Shown: positions 18,712-34,679, numbered from the stretch's first letter. The stretch: DNA of 64,000 nucleotides from CAVTOO01 sp963736355 (GCA_963736355.1 CAVTOO010000002.1:124001-188000); one strand, 5' to 3'. Program-made: numbers and translations. Notes: generated by a model from the letters alone, not told the origin.

Positions 18712-19740
18712 CTATTCCGCCGCGACGGGCGTCTTCGCCAAACCGAATTCCTCAGCCATCAAGCTGTATGAGCGCTTGCGCGCCGCGTGATCGTAGATCG
18801 CGGTGACGATCATGATTTCGTCGGCCTTGGTCGCCTCGATCAGCGGTGCAAGCCGCGCTCTGATCGTCTTCGGCGAACCGACGAACAGCCGCTCGCGGTT
18901 TTTCGCCACACGGGCACGCTCGGCCGCGGTGTAAGGATAGGCCTTGGCTTCCTCCGGCGACGGCAGCGGCGCGAACTCGCCCTTATCGCGGCGCAGCCGG
19001 AACAGATCCTGAGTCGTGGCGTGGTGATCGGCCTCTTCGTCCGTTTCGGCCGCGATCACGGCGACGCCGAGAATAGAATATGGCTTGGCGTTCCACGGCG
19101 ACGGCTTGAAATGACGCCGGTACTCGGTCATCGCCGCGACCGCATCGTGGTTGGCGAAATGATGCGCGAAGGCGAAGCCCAGGCCCGCATGACCCGCCAG
19201 CTCCGATGAATAGTCCGACGAGCCGAGCAGCCAGACCGGCGGCAATGGCGTGTCGGACGGCATGGCGATGACGTTGTGAAAAGGATGCCCGGGCGGAAAA
19301 TTCCGCGTGTCCCACAGCACCAGTTCCTGCAGGCGCTCGAGGAAATCGTCGTGGCCCTCGCGCTCCTCCATGCGGCTGCGCAACGCATAAGAGGTGACCT
19401 GATCGGAGCCGGGCGCGCGGCCGAGCCCGAGATCGATGCGGCCGGGAAACAGCGCCTCCAGCATCTTGAAACGTTCAGCCACGGCGAGCGGCGCATGGTT
19501 CGGCAGCATGACGCCACCGGACCCGACGCGGAGATTCTTCGTAATCGCCGCGACCTGACCGATCATCACATCCGGCGCGGGGCTGGCGACGGACGGCAGG
19601 CTGTGATGCTCGGCGAGCCAGAGGCGCAGATAACCGAGCCCATCGAGATGGCGCGCGAGATCGAGCGTGTTGCGCAGCGCCTTCGCGGGCGGTGTGCCGG
19701 TGGTGACGAAAGACAGGTCGAGTGCGGATAAAACGGTCAT
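18712..19740 (-). CDS. Luciferase-like (LLM) flavin-dependent oxidoreductase
   Basis: 342-residue member of the bacterial luciferase superfamily (MsnO8/YhbW-like group). It starts VLSALDLSFVTTG and has WLAEHHSLPSVASPAP, the SGGVMLPNHAPL segment and LGLGRAPGSD, which build the FMN-binding TIM barrel. Substrate unknown. ATG 19740 gives the family N-terminus; upstream in-frame starts add a non-conserved tail. It stands alone. Confidence 0.85.
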   Translation of the reverse strand: MTVLSALDLSFVTTGTPPAKALRNTLDLARHLDGLGYLRLWLAEHHSLPSVASPAPDVMIGQVAAITKNLRVGSGGVMLPNHAPLAVAERFKMLEALFPGRIDLGLGRAPGSDQVTSYALRSRMEEREGHDDFLERLQELVLWDTRNFPPGHPFHNVIAMPSDTPLPPVWLLGSSDYSSELAGHAGLGFAFAHHFANHDAVAAMTEYRRHFKPSPWNAKPYSILGVAVIAAETDEEADHHATTQDLFRLRRDKGEFAPLPSPEEAKAYPYTAAERARVAKNRERLFVGSPKTIRARLAPLIEATKADEIMIVTAIYDHAARKRSYSLMAEEFGLAKTPVAAE

Positions 19741-20117
19741 GGCCCTCAATACAAGCCGAACCCCGGCCGCGATAGCGCGCACCTGACATGGCTGACCGGC
19801 CGGCGCGGCTCAGAGCCGATCCACGTCAGAATTGGTGGGCAGAATATATTTGGACTGAAATTGTCCAACAGGATAATTTCTTGCTTCTCCCACAATGGCC
19901 ATGCTCTAGCAACTTAAAATATCTATATATATCAACTGATTAATGAGTATTCCTGGCATCGCCTGCTCCCCAACATGCTCACGTTGCACGTCCCACCATG
20001 TAAATAATGGGATAAATCCCATCATAATAGCTTAGAAAATGGGCTATTGCCCTACGATATAACCCGCTAGATTGCTGTCCCGACCCTCCCCGATGCCGGA
20101 TGGAAGCAGGACGAGTA
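19741..20117. promoter_or_regulatory. AT-rich intergenic region upstream of metF
   Basis: 377 bases without a gene, and markedly AT-rich from about 19840 to 20060 compared with everything around it (for example the run AAAATATCTATATATATC). It holds a perfect palindrome ATGGGAT-AA-ATCCCAT at 20007-20022 and a short hairpin GGGC-TATT-GCCC at 20041-20052. These lie 65-110 bases before the metF start and could be operator or attenuator elements for the methionine genes (inferred). I could not fit a known SAM riboswitch. Confidence 0.4.
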
Positions 20118-21070
20118 ATGACGACGCGTAACCCGACCAACCCGAGCCCAAACACCGCCACGCGCAATCCCGCATCCGGCGCAGGCATGCCGAAAGACGG
20201 CCGCCCGGCGGTCTCGTTCGAGTTCTTCCCGCCCAAGACGGAGGAGATGGAGCAGAACCTGTGGCAGGCCATTGCCCGGCTGGCTCCGCTCAACCCGTCG
20301 TTTGTTTCCGTCACCTATGGCGCGGGCGGCTCGACCCGCGAACGCACCCACGCGACGATTGCCCGCATTCTTGACGAGACAACCCTTGTTCCGGCCGCAC
20401 ATCTGACCTGCGTCGATGCCACCCGCGCCGATGTCGATGACGTTATCGCGCGCTATCACGCCATCGGCGTGCGCCACATCGTGGCATTGCGCGGCGACCC
20501 CACAGCGGGCATCGGCACGGCCTATGCCCCGCACCCGCAGGGCTATCGCAATGCCGCCGATCTTGTCGGCGGCATCAAGCGCCGTTTTCCGGATATCGAC
20601 GTGACCGTGTCGGCTTACCCCGAGAAGCATCCGGAGAGCGTGAGCTGGGATGCCGACATCGACATGCTCAAGGCCAAGGTGGACGCCGGCGCGAGCCGAG
20701 CGGTGACGCAGTTCTTCTTCGATAACGAGACGTATCTGCGCTATCTCGACCGCGTCCGTGCGCGCGGCATCACCATTCCGATCGTGCCGGGACTTTTGCC
20801 GGTGCAGAACTTCAAGCAGGCAAAGAACTTCGCGGCGCGCGCAGGCGCCACCATTCCCGACTGGCTGGCACACAAGTTCGACGGCCTCGACGACGACCCG
20901 GCTACCCGTAAACTGATCGCGGCGACCGTTGCCGTCGAACAGGCACTCGATCTCGAATCGCGCGGCATCGACGTCTTTCACTTTTACACGATGAACCGTG
21001 CCGATCTGGTGCTGGCGATCTGCCATCTGCTCGGCATTCGTGCTCCCGCCAGCGAGAAGGCGGAAGCGGC

Positions 21071-21074
<4 letters not shown>
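20118..21074 (+). CDS. metF: 5,10-methylenetetrahydrofolate reductase
   Basis: 318-residue FAD enzyme that makes 5-methyltetrahydrofolate for methionine synthase. Typical blocks are VSFEFFPPKTEEME, FVSVTYGAGGSTRERT, HIVALRGDP, TVSAYPEKHPES and the Gln/Phe-rich AVTQFFFDN. The first 25 residues (Pro/Asn-rich) are poorly conserved. ATG 20118 has a weak AGGACG-like site; ATG 20100 is in frame. The stop overlaps the metH start by four bases. Confidence 0.95.
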
Positions 21075-24882
<3,808 letters not shown>

Positions 24883-24898
24883 GGTCTTCACCATCCAC

Positions 24899-24923
24899 AT
24901 GGAGTGGTATAGAACCGCTCCAT
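24899..24923 (+). promoter_or_regulatory. Hairpin covering the start codon of the next gene
   Basis: Ten-base-pair stem ATGGAGTGGT/ACCGCTCCAT (one U-G pair) with loop ATAGA. Its 3' arm includes the first bases of the ATG at 24922. It could limit translation of the small membrane protein or act as an attenuator after metH. Confidence 0.45.
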
Positions 24924-25149
24924 GATGAAATTCCTCGATAACATTCCCTTCGTCGTCCTGCTGTTCGCCACCGGTGCGATTTTCGGCGGCGCCGGCGTGC
25001 TGTTCGTCAACGGCGACAGCAATCTCGCGGGCTTCGTATCGTTCCTGTGCGCGATGGGCGGGATCTTCGGCGGCTTCATGACGCTGCGCCAGCGCGGGCT
25101 CAAGCCGATGGCGACGATGGCGGAGTTTCTGGAGAGCGAGGAGAAGTAG
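24922..25149 (+). CDS. Small two-helix membrane protein, unknown function
   Basis: 75 residues with two hydrophobic segments (about 9-29 and 36-55) joined by a short polar loop containing Asn-Gly-Asp, and a charged C-terminus ending LESEEK. I do not recognise the family. It follows metH closely and may share its transcript. Codon use is like its neighbours, with a clear G/C bias at third positions, which supports a real gene. Confidence 0.65.
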   Translation: MMKFLDNIPFVVLLFATGAIFGGAGVLFVNGDSNLAGFVSFLCAMGGIFGGFMTLRQRGLKPMATMAEFLESEEK

Positions 25150-25171
25150 CGCGCCTCGCGTCATACTCAGC

Positions 25172-25305
25172 CGTCATTCCGGGACGCACCGAAGGTGCGG
25201 ACCCGGAATCCATAGTCCGCAGCGCCCCATTTTCTGCCGAGACAATCAACAAATACAGGGAATATGGATTCCGGGCTCAACGCTTCGCGTTGCCCCGGAA
25301 TGACG
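25172..25305. repeat. Four-arm palindromic element
   Basis: Outer 12-bp arms CGTCATTCCGGG/CCCGGAATGACG (25172-25183, 25294-25305) and inner 12-bp arms CCGGAATCCATA/TATGGATTCCGG (25203-25214, 25263-25274). Each strand between outer and inner arms folds into its own hairpin (GCACCGAAGGTGC and CAACGCTTCGCGTTG). The centre, 25215-25262, is AT-rich. This layout matches mobile-repeat-like intergenic elements of Bradyrhizobium relatives. Confidence 0.8.
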
Positions 25306-25317
25306 GAGCATCAAACA

Positions 25318-25345
25318 AAAAGGCCGGGCGTTTGCCCGGCCTTTT
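25318..25345. terminator. Bidirectional rho-independent terminator
   Basis: Perfect 12-bp stem AAAAGGCCGGGC/GCCCGGCCTTTT with a four-base loop GTTT. T runs occur on both strands, so it can end the metF-metH unit and, 26 bases after its stop, rpoD. Confidence 0.93.
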
Positions 25346-25370
25346 GCATTCAATCGATCTGCAAGCTCGA

Positions 25371-27788
<2,418 letters not shown>

Positions 27789-27977
27789 CAAACGCTCCGA
27801 CATCCAAATCCTGACCGACGTGCGCGACGGGCGCGCTTCTCATAAACATTCGGGACGAACAAAGGGGCAGCACCCGAGAATGCCACCCGAATCATTCGCC
27901 CCAATGTCGCAGGAGCCAATTAAGCTCCGATTAACCTAAGTTCCTTCGTGGTCGCGTCTTGCGCGCCGCACACGATC

Positions 27978-28010
27978 TGATCCGAAAACCGGGCCCACTT
28001 TTCGGGATCA
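27978..28010. repeat. Interspersed palindromic repeat
   Basis: TGATCCGAAAA paired with TTTTCGGGATCA (one bulged G) around a CCGGGCCCAC core, in the rpoD-dnaG gap. Third member of the GATC-type family in the window. Confidence 0.65.
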
Positions 28011-28016
28011 TGCTCC

Positions 28017-30010
28017 CTACACAGTGCGCGCCGAGCGACCGGAGGAGTCGCCGAACCCATCAACCTGGGCTTCGGTCCCGTCCATGGCATCCAGCCGCGA
28101 TTTGATGTCCCGGAGCCAGGCGTAATTGGCCTCGCTCGCATCCTGCCCCAGCGCCGTCTCGGCGTCCTTCAGCTCTCTAGTTAAGGAATTCCACTGGCGA
28201 TGCAAGGACACAAGCTGGTGCCAGGTTGTGACCACATCTTCGGCAGCGGCGTCGGGTTGGGCACCCCAAACCGCCAGCGTCGTGATGGACCGCTCAACCC
28301 TTTGTAAAATCTCACCGAATCCGCGCGTCGTGAGTTCCCCGCGCAGCCTTTCGCCCTGCCCCTCGACAGGCCCCAGTTCCGGGGCGTCCAGGGCAAAAAA
28401 ATCGACCACGGCCTGACGCAGCCTCGTCGCCTCCGGATTGGCGAATTCCAGCACCGCGACCTCCTCCAGATGCTCGTGGAGGAGCCAGGGATGATTGAGC
28501 AAGGACTGCAAAATCAGGGCCTCGCGGTGCGACAGCGCCGAGCGCTGACCGCGCATCAGCGGGCTCTGCGCCAGTTGGGGGCTCGTCACCTGATAGGGCG
28601 TGCGCGCACCCGGACGCGGCGGCGGCGCCCCGAACGGCGCACGGCGCTGATTGTTGCCGCGCCAGTTCTGCTGGTCACGCGAGCCGAAATCGCGCCCGCC
28701 GAAATTTCCGCGCTGCTGATAATTGGCCTGCGCGACGGGTGCCGGCGCCGTCATCTCGCGCAGGCGCTGCTGCAGATCCTGCCGGTAATATTTGCGCACG
28801 ACTTCGTCCTGAATGGACTGCGTCAGCGTGGAGAGCCGGAATTCAAGCGCGGCGCGGCGCTCCGGCGTCGTGGGCGCACCGCCTTCGACCTCGCGCATCC
28901 ACACGATCTCGGACAGCGGACGCGCCGCCGCGATCACTTCCTCGATCGCAGCGCGTCCACCGGAGCGCGCGAGATCGTCGGGGTCTTGTCCTTCGGGCAG
29001 CAGCGCGACGCGCAGGCTCTTGCCGGGCTGCAACAGCGGCAGCGCAATGTCGGCGGCGCGATAGGCCGCGCGCTTGCCGGACTGTCGCCGTCGAAACACA
29101 GCACCGGCTCGTCGGCCATCTTCCACAACAGGCCGAGCTGGTTTTCGGTCAGCGCCGTGCCGAGCGGCGCGACGGTGGCGTTGAAGCCGACATTGACCAT
29201 CGCAATGACGTCGACATAGCCTTCCACCGCAATCAAAGTCGCGCCGTCATGCGCGGCCTGCCGCGCAGCGCTTAAGTTGTAGAGCGTGTCGCCCTTGTGA
29301 AAGAGCGGCGTCTCCGGCGAGTTGAGATATTTCGCCGGGACATCCTTCTCCAGCGCGCGTCCGCCGAAGGCGATGATGCGGCCGCGCACATCGCCGATCG
29401 GAAACATCACGCGATCGCGAAACCGATCATAGGGAACCGGGATGGCATCGCCCGCGATGAGCAATCCGGTTTCGACCATGTCATCGACGCTGACGCCCTT
29501 GCCGCCGAGATATTCCTTCAGCGCGAAACGATCCGGCGGCGCGTAGCCGAGACGAAATTTCAATTGCGTCGGCGCATCGAGCCCGCGATCGGCGAGATAG
29601 CCGCGCGCCTTGGCGCCTGCGCGCGAGGCGAGCGTCTCGGTGAAGAACTTCGCGGCCAGCTCCATCACATCATGCAGCGTGCGGCGGCGTTCCTCGCGAC
29701 GCGTATCCTCCGGCGAGGAGGTCGGCACCGGCATGCCGACCATCGCGGCGCAACGCTCCACCGCTTCGGGGAAGGTGACGCCCTCGGTCTCCATCAGGAA
29801 GTCGAAGATGTTGCCGTGCTTGCCGGAGGAGAAGTCGTGATAGAAGCCCTTCTGGTCGTTGACGAAGAAGGACGGCGACTTTTCCTGCTGGAACGGCGAC
29901 AGGCCCTTCCACTCGCGCCCGGACTTTTTCAGCTTCACGCGCCGGCCGACGACTTCCGAAACCGGAAGCCGGGCACGCAGTTCTTCAAGGAACTGGGGGG
30001 TGAAGCGCAT
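28017..30010 (-). CDS. dnaG: DNA primase, frameshifted, zinc ligands absent
   Basis: DnaG makes RNA primers at the replication fork. The N-terminal CHC2-like domain (GLSPFQQEKSPSFFVND, then YHDFSSGKHG) keeps the fold pattern but has none of the four zinc ligands. The TOPRIM catalytic core (LIAVEGYVDVIAM, FDGDS) and the C-terminal helicase-binding region follow. The frame breaks inside the core; one base added near 29076-29083 gives FDGDSAGKRAAYRAADIAL and a protein of about 664 residues. Primase is essential, so the break is almost surely an error. ATG 30010 gives the family N-terminus MRFTPQFLEELRARLP. Confidence 0.95.
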
Positions 30011-30177
30011 AAGTGGTTTTCGGCCGATTCTGAGGCACAATGCCAACCGGCCATGGATATAGGGTGCGGGCTTCGGAAAGCTAAGAAACGCCGAGGTTTT
30101 TTGAATTTTTTCGGTTTTCACCGTGATTCACAGGGCCGGTGGGGACAATCCGCCCCGCACGCCGAAATCGGGCCGGT

Positions 30178-30760
30178 TCAGCCCTTGAAACCACAGGCTT
30201 TGAACGGGGCTTTATCCTCGTCCCAATCGGCGAGTTTGACCGGCGCGAACCGGCCCTTTACGGCGCGCGCCTTGCCGCCGTCCTTCGACAGCGTGCCTTT
30301 GCCGGTGGCCAGATTGATGTCGCAGGTGCCCGCGCCGTGGTCGCGCGTTTCCCATTCGTAAGTATAGCCGACGACCCAGAACTCGCCGCGGCGAAACGCG
30401 ATCGTCAGAAACGTCTCGTAATCATTGCTGCACCCGCCGCAGCCGAACTGCACGCCCAATGACCCGCCGCGAACTTCCAGCGTGGCGACCGTGCCGTCGG
30501 CAAGACCCTTCTTGACGATGGACGGCTTGCGCGAAGCATCAATCGGCTTCCGTGCCGGCGTCGAGATAGATCGCAAGATCCTTGTTGAAAAGGCGCCCGT
30601 CGCCGCCGCTCAGCACCGCGCGATCCATCGTGCCGTTGCCGTTCATGTCGAGCGCGACGTCGAGTTTGACGTAGTCGTCAGGTGGGGATTGGGCGTGTGC
30701 GAAAGCGGGCGCGAGCATGAGGGCGGCGAGGAAGGCGGCGCGCGTCAACAGAGCGGACAT
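30178..30760 (-). CDS. Secreted protein of unknown function, frameshifted
   Basis: Signal peptide (hydrophobic segment ending AFAHAQS) followed by about 170 residues. A segment reading LDVALDMNGNGTMDRAVL resembles a calcium-binding or FG-GAP-like Asp/Asn loop. A Cys pair occurs in GCGGCSNDYETFLTIAFRR and the C-terminus is ACGFKG. Removing one base near 30544-30552 joins two halves that overlap in different frames. The family is not recognised; periplasmic location is inferred. Confidence 0.65.
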
Positions 30761-30827
30761 GGACAGCCTTCGAATGCCTCGGGTTATGGCGGCTTACTCT
30801 ATTGGTCGTGCCATTTCAGGTGGAGGT

Positions 30828-31866
30828 TCAATTCGCCCCCACCAACTCCCGCACCATCGGCACCACCTTCGTGCCGTAAAGCTCGATGCTCTTCATCATC
30901 TTCTCGTGCGGCAAGCCACCCGCCGAATATTTGATCTCGAAGCGGTTGGCGCCGAGCGTCTTGATGGTCTTGGCGATGCGGCGCGCGACGGTTTCCGGCG
31001 AGCCGCAATAGAGCGAGCCGTTGGACGCTTCGTTGTCGAATTCCGCGCGCTGCATCGGCGGCCAGCCGCGCTCCTTGCCGATGCGGTCGCGCATCACGCG
31101 ATAATCGGGCCACAGTTCCTCGCGCGCCTGTTCGTCCGTCTCCGCCACATAGCCATGCGAATGAATGCCGACCGGCGGCGTCGCCTTCTTCATCTGCTCG
31201 CAGGCCCGCTGAAACAGCTCGACAAACGGCAGAAAGCGCGCGGGATCGCCGCCGATGATGGCGAGCGCCAGCGGAAAGCCGTAATGCGCCGCGCGCACCA
31301 CCGATTGCGGGCTGCCGCCGACACCGATCCATGTCCTGAGCTGGCCGTTCTCGACCGGCGGATAGACGGATTGCTTCAGCAGCGGCGCACGCGTCGTGCC
31401 CTGCCAGGTCACCGGCTCCTGCTTGAGCAGCGCGGCGAACAGATCGAGCTTCTCGTCGAACAGCGTCTCGTAGTCCTTCAGGTCGAAGCCGAACAGCGGG
31501 AAGGATTCGGTGAAGGAGCCGCGCCCGAGGATGACTTCGGCGCGACCGTTGGAGAGCGCATCGAGCGTCGAGAAACGCTGGAAGACGCGAATCGGATCGT
31601 CGGACGACAGCACCGTGACCGCCGAGCCGAGATGAATGCGCTTGGTCTTCGCTGCGATGGCCGCGAGGATCACATCCGGCGCGGAGATGGCGAAGTCAGC
31701 GCGGTGATGCTCGCCGAGCCCGAAGAAATCGAGGCCGACCTGATCGGCCAGCACGCCCTCGTCCACCACATTGCGGATGACTTGCGCCTGCGACAGCAGG
31801 CGGCCGTCTGAAGTCCTTCGTGACATCGCCGAAGGTGTCGAGGCCGAGTTCGATGACTTTGGGCAT
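30828..31866 (-). CDS. Luciferase-like (LLM) flavin-dependent oxidoreductase, frameshifted
   Basis: About 345-residue luciferase-superfamily enzyme. The N-terminal strand (MPKVIELGLDTFGDVTKDF) is in one frame, and the rest, from DGRLLSQAQVIRNVVDE, is in another; one base removed near 31808-31813 joins them. Core motifs are FGLGEHHRADFAISAPD, LGSAVTVLSSDDPIRV and IGVGGSPQSVVRAAHYG. Substrate unknown. It belongs to a different subgroup from the LLM protein at 18712-19740. ATG 31881 is an alternative start. Confidence 0.85.
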
Positions 31867-32003
31867 TGCGACTTGGGGCATTGCGGATCCTGATGGTGGG
31901 GAGCAGCGAGGAACCGCCTATCTAGGATACCGGCACGAGGGCTGCTAGGCACGCGGAGGTAACCGAGGCACGCGCAAGGGAAAACGAAAGCCCCCACCCC
32001 CGA

Positions 32004-32030
32004 CCCCTCCCCACCAAGTGGGGGGAGGGG
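32004..32030. repeat. G/C-run inverted repeat
   Basis: CCCCTCCCCAC, loop CAA, then GTGGGGGGAGGGG (two extra G). A common type of intergenic repeat in alphaproteobacteria. Between the divergent LLM and lemA genes. Confidence 0.6.
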
Positions 32031-32067
32031 TGAAGAGAGGACACGCGGATGACGCAACGCATTGTTC

Positions 32068-32111
32068 AAATGCAACGCAACGGGCTAATTCACTGCAAAT
32101 CCGTTGCATTT
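32068..32111 (+). promoter_or_regulatory. Inverted repeat in the lemA upstream region
   Basis: Perfect 10-bp arms AAATGCAACG/CGTTGCATTT separated by 24 bases, 59-102 bases before the lemA start. GCAACG is also repeated directly at 32053-32058, 32072-32077 and 32077-32082. A candidate operator. Confidence 0.4.
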
Positions 32112-32169
32112 TCGGTCCGGCACGCTCATCTCTTCCGTGTCATTGCGTCTGCATTCAGGAGATCAAACC

Positions 32170-32771
32170 ATGACCCGTCTCGCATCGCGCATCCGCGCCG
32201 CCACCGCCGTCGTCCTTCTCGGGCTGACGCTGTCGGCCTGCGGCTACAACACCATCCCGACGCTCGAGGAGCAGGCCAAGGCGAAATGGGCCGACGTGCA
32301 GAACAACTATCAGCGCCGCGCCGACCTCATTCCCAACCTCGTCGCCACCGTGCAGGGCTACGCCAAGCAGGAGAAGGACGTGCTGACCGCCGTGGTCGAG
32401 GCGCGCGCCAAGGCGACCTCCGTGCGCATCGACGCCTCGCAGCTCACCGACCCGGAGAAGCTCAAGCAGTTCCAGGACGCGCAGAACCAGCTCTCCGGCG
32501 CGCTCGGCCGGCTGATCGCGGTGAGCGAGAACTATCCCGACCTGAAATCGAACCAGAACTTCCTGGCGCTGCAATCGCAGCTCGAAGGCACCGAGAACCG
32601 CATCACCGTGGCGCGGCGCGACTACATCGAGGCGGTGCGCGCCTTCAACACCGACGCTGCGCACCTTCCCCAGCATGCTCTGGGCGACGACGGTTCTTCC
32701 GCGGCAGCAAGCCGATGGCGGAGTTCACCGCCGGCGATGCAGCGCAGACGCCGCCGCAAGTGAAGTTCTGA
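32170..32771 (+). CDS. lemA: LemA family lipoprotein-like protein, frameshifted
   Basis: About 200-residue LemA protein: signal segment ending in a lipobox-like LSACGYN, then the helical LemA domain (NNYQRRADLIPNLVATVQGY, NFLALQSQLEGTENRITVAR). The tail is broken twice, near 32652-32660 and 32691-32700. The restored order is LRTFPSMLWA..., then RGSKPMAEFTAGDAA and stop TGA 32769-32771. LemA proteins are found with TPM-domain partners, as here; their role is uncertain, with envelope stress or protein quality control suggested. Confidence 0.87.
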
Positions 32772-32787
32772 CGCGCCGGCGCGGAGC

Positions 32788-33620
32788 ATGACGGCGATCG
32801 CACGCAGCATTTGCTGGTCGCAGGCTGACGCTTGCGGCCGGCACGGTGGCGCTGCATCTGCGCTGTCTGTCGTCGCCACGCTCGCCTGCGGCGTTGACCT
32901 TCCCGGCCGCTGACCGGCCGCGTCGTCGATCAGGCCAGCATCATCACGCCGGAGGCGCGCAGCCGGCGTCGAAACCCAAGCTTGCCGATCTCGAAAGCAA
33001 ATCCGGCATCCAGCTCGTCGTCGCCACGGTCGCCTCGCTCGCAGGGCGAGGAGATCGAGCCCTACGCCAACGAACTGTTCCGCACCTGGAAGCTCGGCGA
33101 GAAGACGAAGAACAACGGCGTGCTGCTGCTGGTGGCGCCGAACGAGCGGCGGGTGCGCATCGAGGTCGGCTACGGGCTCGAGGGCACGCTGACCGACGCG
33201 CTCTCCAAGGTGATCATCACCAACGCGATCACGCCGCGCTTCAAGGCCGGCGATTTCTCCGGCGGCATCGAGCGCGGCGTCGACGACATCATCACGGTGC
33301 TGACGACCGATGCCTCGGAATGGCAGACGCGGCCTGATCTGCGGCTCGACAGCGACCCGAGCAAGAATTCGGCGGACTGGTTCATGACGATGCTGTTCAT
33401 CGCCTTCGTGACGATGTTCATCGTATGGCCGGGCTTTCGCTGGCTCGTGCTCAATGCCGTGATCAACATCATGATCAACTCCGGCGGCAGCTCGTCGAGC
33501 AGCAGCAGTTCGTCGAGCGGCAGCAGCTGGAGCAGCGGCAGTTCAAGCAGCAGTTCGAGTGGCGGGTTTTCCGGCGGGGGCGGCTCCTCCGGCGGCGGCG
33601 GCGCGTCGGGGAGCTGGTGA
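32788..33620 (+). CDS. TPM-domain (YgcG-like) membrane protein, multiple frameshifts
   Basis: Partner of LemA. A TPM domain starts about LTGRVVDQASIITPEARS, continues as ADLESKSGIQLVVATVASL and EEIEPYANELFRTWKLG, and is followed by a membrane helix near MTMLFIAFVTMFIVW and a long Ser/Gly tail. The N-terminal third switches frame at least four times (near 32815-32822, 32905-32913, 32962-32980 and 33037-33044), so the start at ATG 32788 is tentative. From 33050 on the frame is clean. The Ser/Gly tail is typical of YgcG proteins. Possible pseudogene, but see the window-wide frameshift pattern. Confidence 0.75.
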
Positions 33621-34231
33621 TGGACCTGTCCAACGACGACCGCGAGCGCATCTCGGCCGCCATCCGCGCCGCCGAGGCGCGCACCTCGGGCGAGATCGTC
33701 TGCGTGCTGGCCGAAACATCCACCGCCGGCACGGCGCTGCCGGTGCTGATCGCGGCGGTGCTTGCGCTGGCACTGCCGTGGGGCCTCGTGGCGTTCACGG
33801 AGATGACGGTGCAGCGAATTCTGCTGTTGCAGCTTCTTGCCTTCGTCGTTCTGTTTGCGATCGGGTGCCTGCCCGCCGTGCATGCGCGACTGACGCCGCG
33901 CTGGATGCGCCGCGCGCTGGCGCATCGGCTGGCGCAGGAGCAGTTCATCATGCGCGGCATCGCACGCACCAGCGACCGCTCAGGCATTCTGATTTTCGTG
34001 TCGCTTGCCGAGCGCTATGCGCGGATCATCGCCGACGACGGCATCGCCGCGCGCGTCAGCCAGCGCGAATGGCAGGACACGGTGGATGCGCTCATTGTTC
34101 ATATGCGCAACGATCGAATCGCCGACGGCTTCATCGCCGCGGTGGATCTGTGCGCCGACAAGCTTGCGGAACATTTCCCGCGCACCGCATCCGACCGCAG
34201 CGAATTGCCGGACCGGATTTATGTGATCTGA
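33620..34231 (+). CDS. TPM-domain membrane protein
   Basis: 203-residue protein starting in the stop of its neighbour (TGATG). The opening (DDRERISAAIRAAEARTSGEIVCVL) is a TPM domain start; two helices follow (about 42-63 and 69-87), then the rest of the domain (GILIFVSLAERYARIIADDGI). Third gene of a lemA-ygcG-TPM unit seen in many proteobacteria. The frame is intact. Function unknown. Confidence 0.85.
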   Translation: MDLSNDDRERISAAIRAAEARTSGEIVCVLAETSTAGTALPVLIAAVLALALPWGLVAFTEMTVQRILLLQLLAFVVLFAIGCLPAVHARLTPRWMRRALAHRLAQEQFIMRGIARTSDRSGILIFVSLAERYARIIADDGIAARVSQREWQDTVDALIVHMRNDRIADGFIAAVDLCADKLAEHFPRTASDRSELPDRIYVI

Positions 34232-34253
34232 GCGATTGTTTCGACGCGCCGGC

Positions 34254-34652
34254 TTATTTTTGCGGCGTCATGCGATCGGCAGTCGCGAAATATTTGCGCG
34301 CGTGGGCGACCAGCGCGCCGTCACCGGGATGATCGACTGTCTCCACGCCCGCGATCACATCCATCAATTTTGGATCGTGATGATGGATGTGCTTGACGAG
34401 TGCGGTCTTGGCCGCGCCCGGACCGGTGATGAGGACGGCGCCGGCATCCGCAAAAGCATGCGCGACGGCATGAAGATAATCCTGGTCTTCCGCCGCATGG
34501 CCCGAGCCGATGGTATTGGCCTTGTGATGGATGTGCTGCGTCGGGTTATGCGGATGCAGCACCAGCTTCTCGACCTCGGTCGCGCTGAAGTGAAACACCT
34601 TCGCTTCGCGATGGTCGATCCAGACGACGGCGTGATGATGGGGCGTGGTCAT
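34254..34652 (-). CDS. Small protein of the archaeal-eukaryotic release-factor-like group
   Basis: 132-residue His-rich protein beginning HHHAVVWIDHREAKVFHF, with IHHKANTIGSGHAAED and AGAVLITGPGAAKTALVKHI. Homologues are named translational machinery protein in databases because of similarity to release-factor domains; actual function is unknown to me. No signal peptide or membrane segment. It starts 27 bases after the stop of the cytochrome gene on the same strand. Confidence 0.7.
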   Translation of the reverse strand: MTTPHHHAVVWIDHREAKVFHFSATEVEKLVLHPHNPTQHIHHKANTIGSGHAAEDQDYLHAVAHAFADAGAVLITGPGAAKTALVKHIHHHDPKLMDVIAGVETVDHPGDGALVAHARKYFATADRMTPQK

Positions 34653-34679
34653 GTGAACAATCCTTGCGTGAATGGAGCG

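Noticed and set aside
19741..20117. SAM or cobalamin riboswitch upstream of metF
   Set aside because: I could not find the conserved core of the families I know; the hairpins alone do not suffice.
31882..32103. N-terminal extensions of the LLM and lemA frames into the intergenic repeats
   Set aside because: The extensions translate repeat DNA and do not match the families; internal starts fit better.
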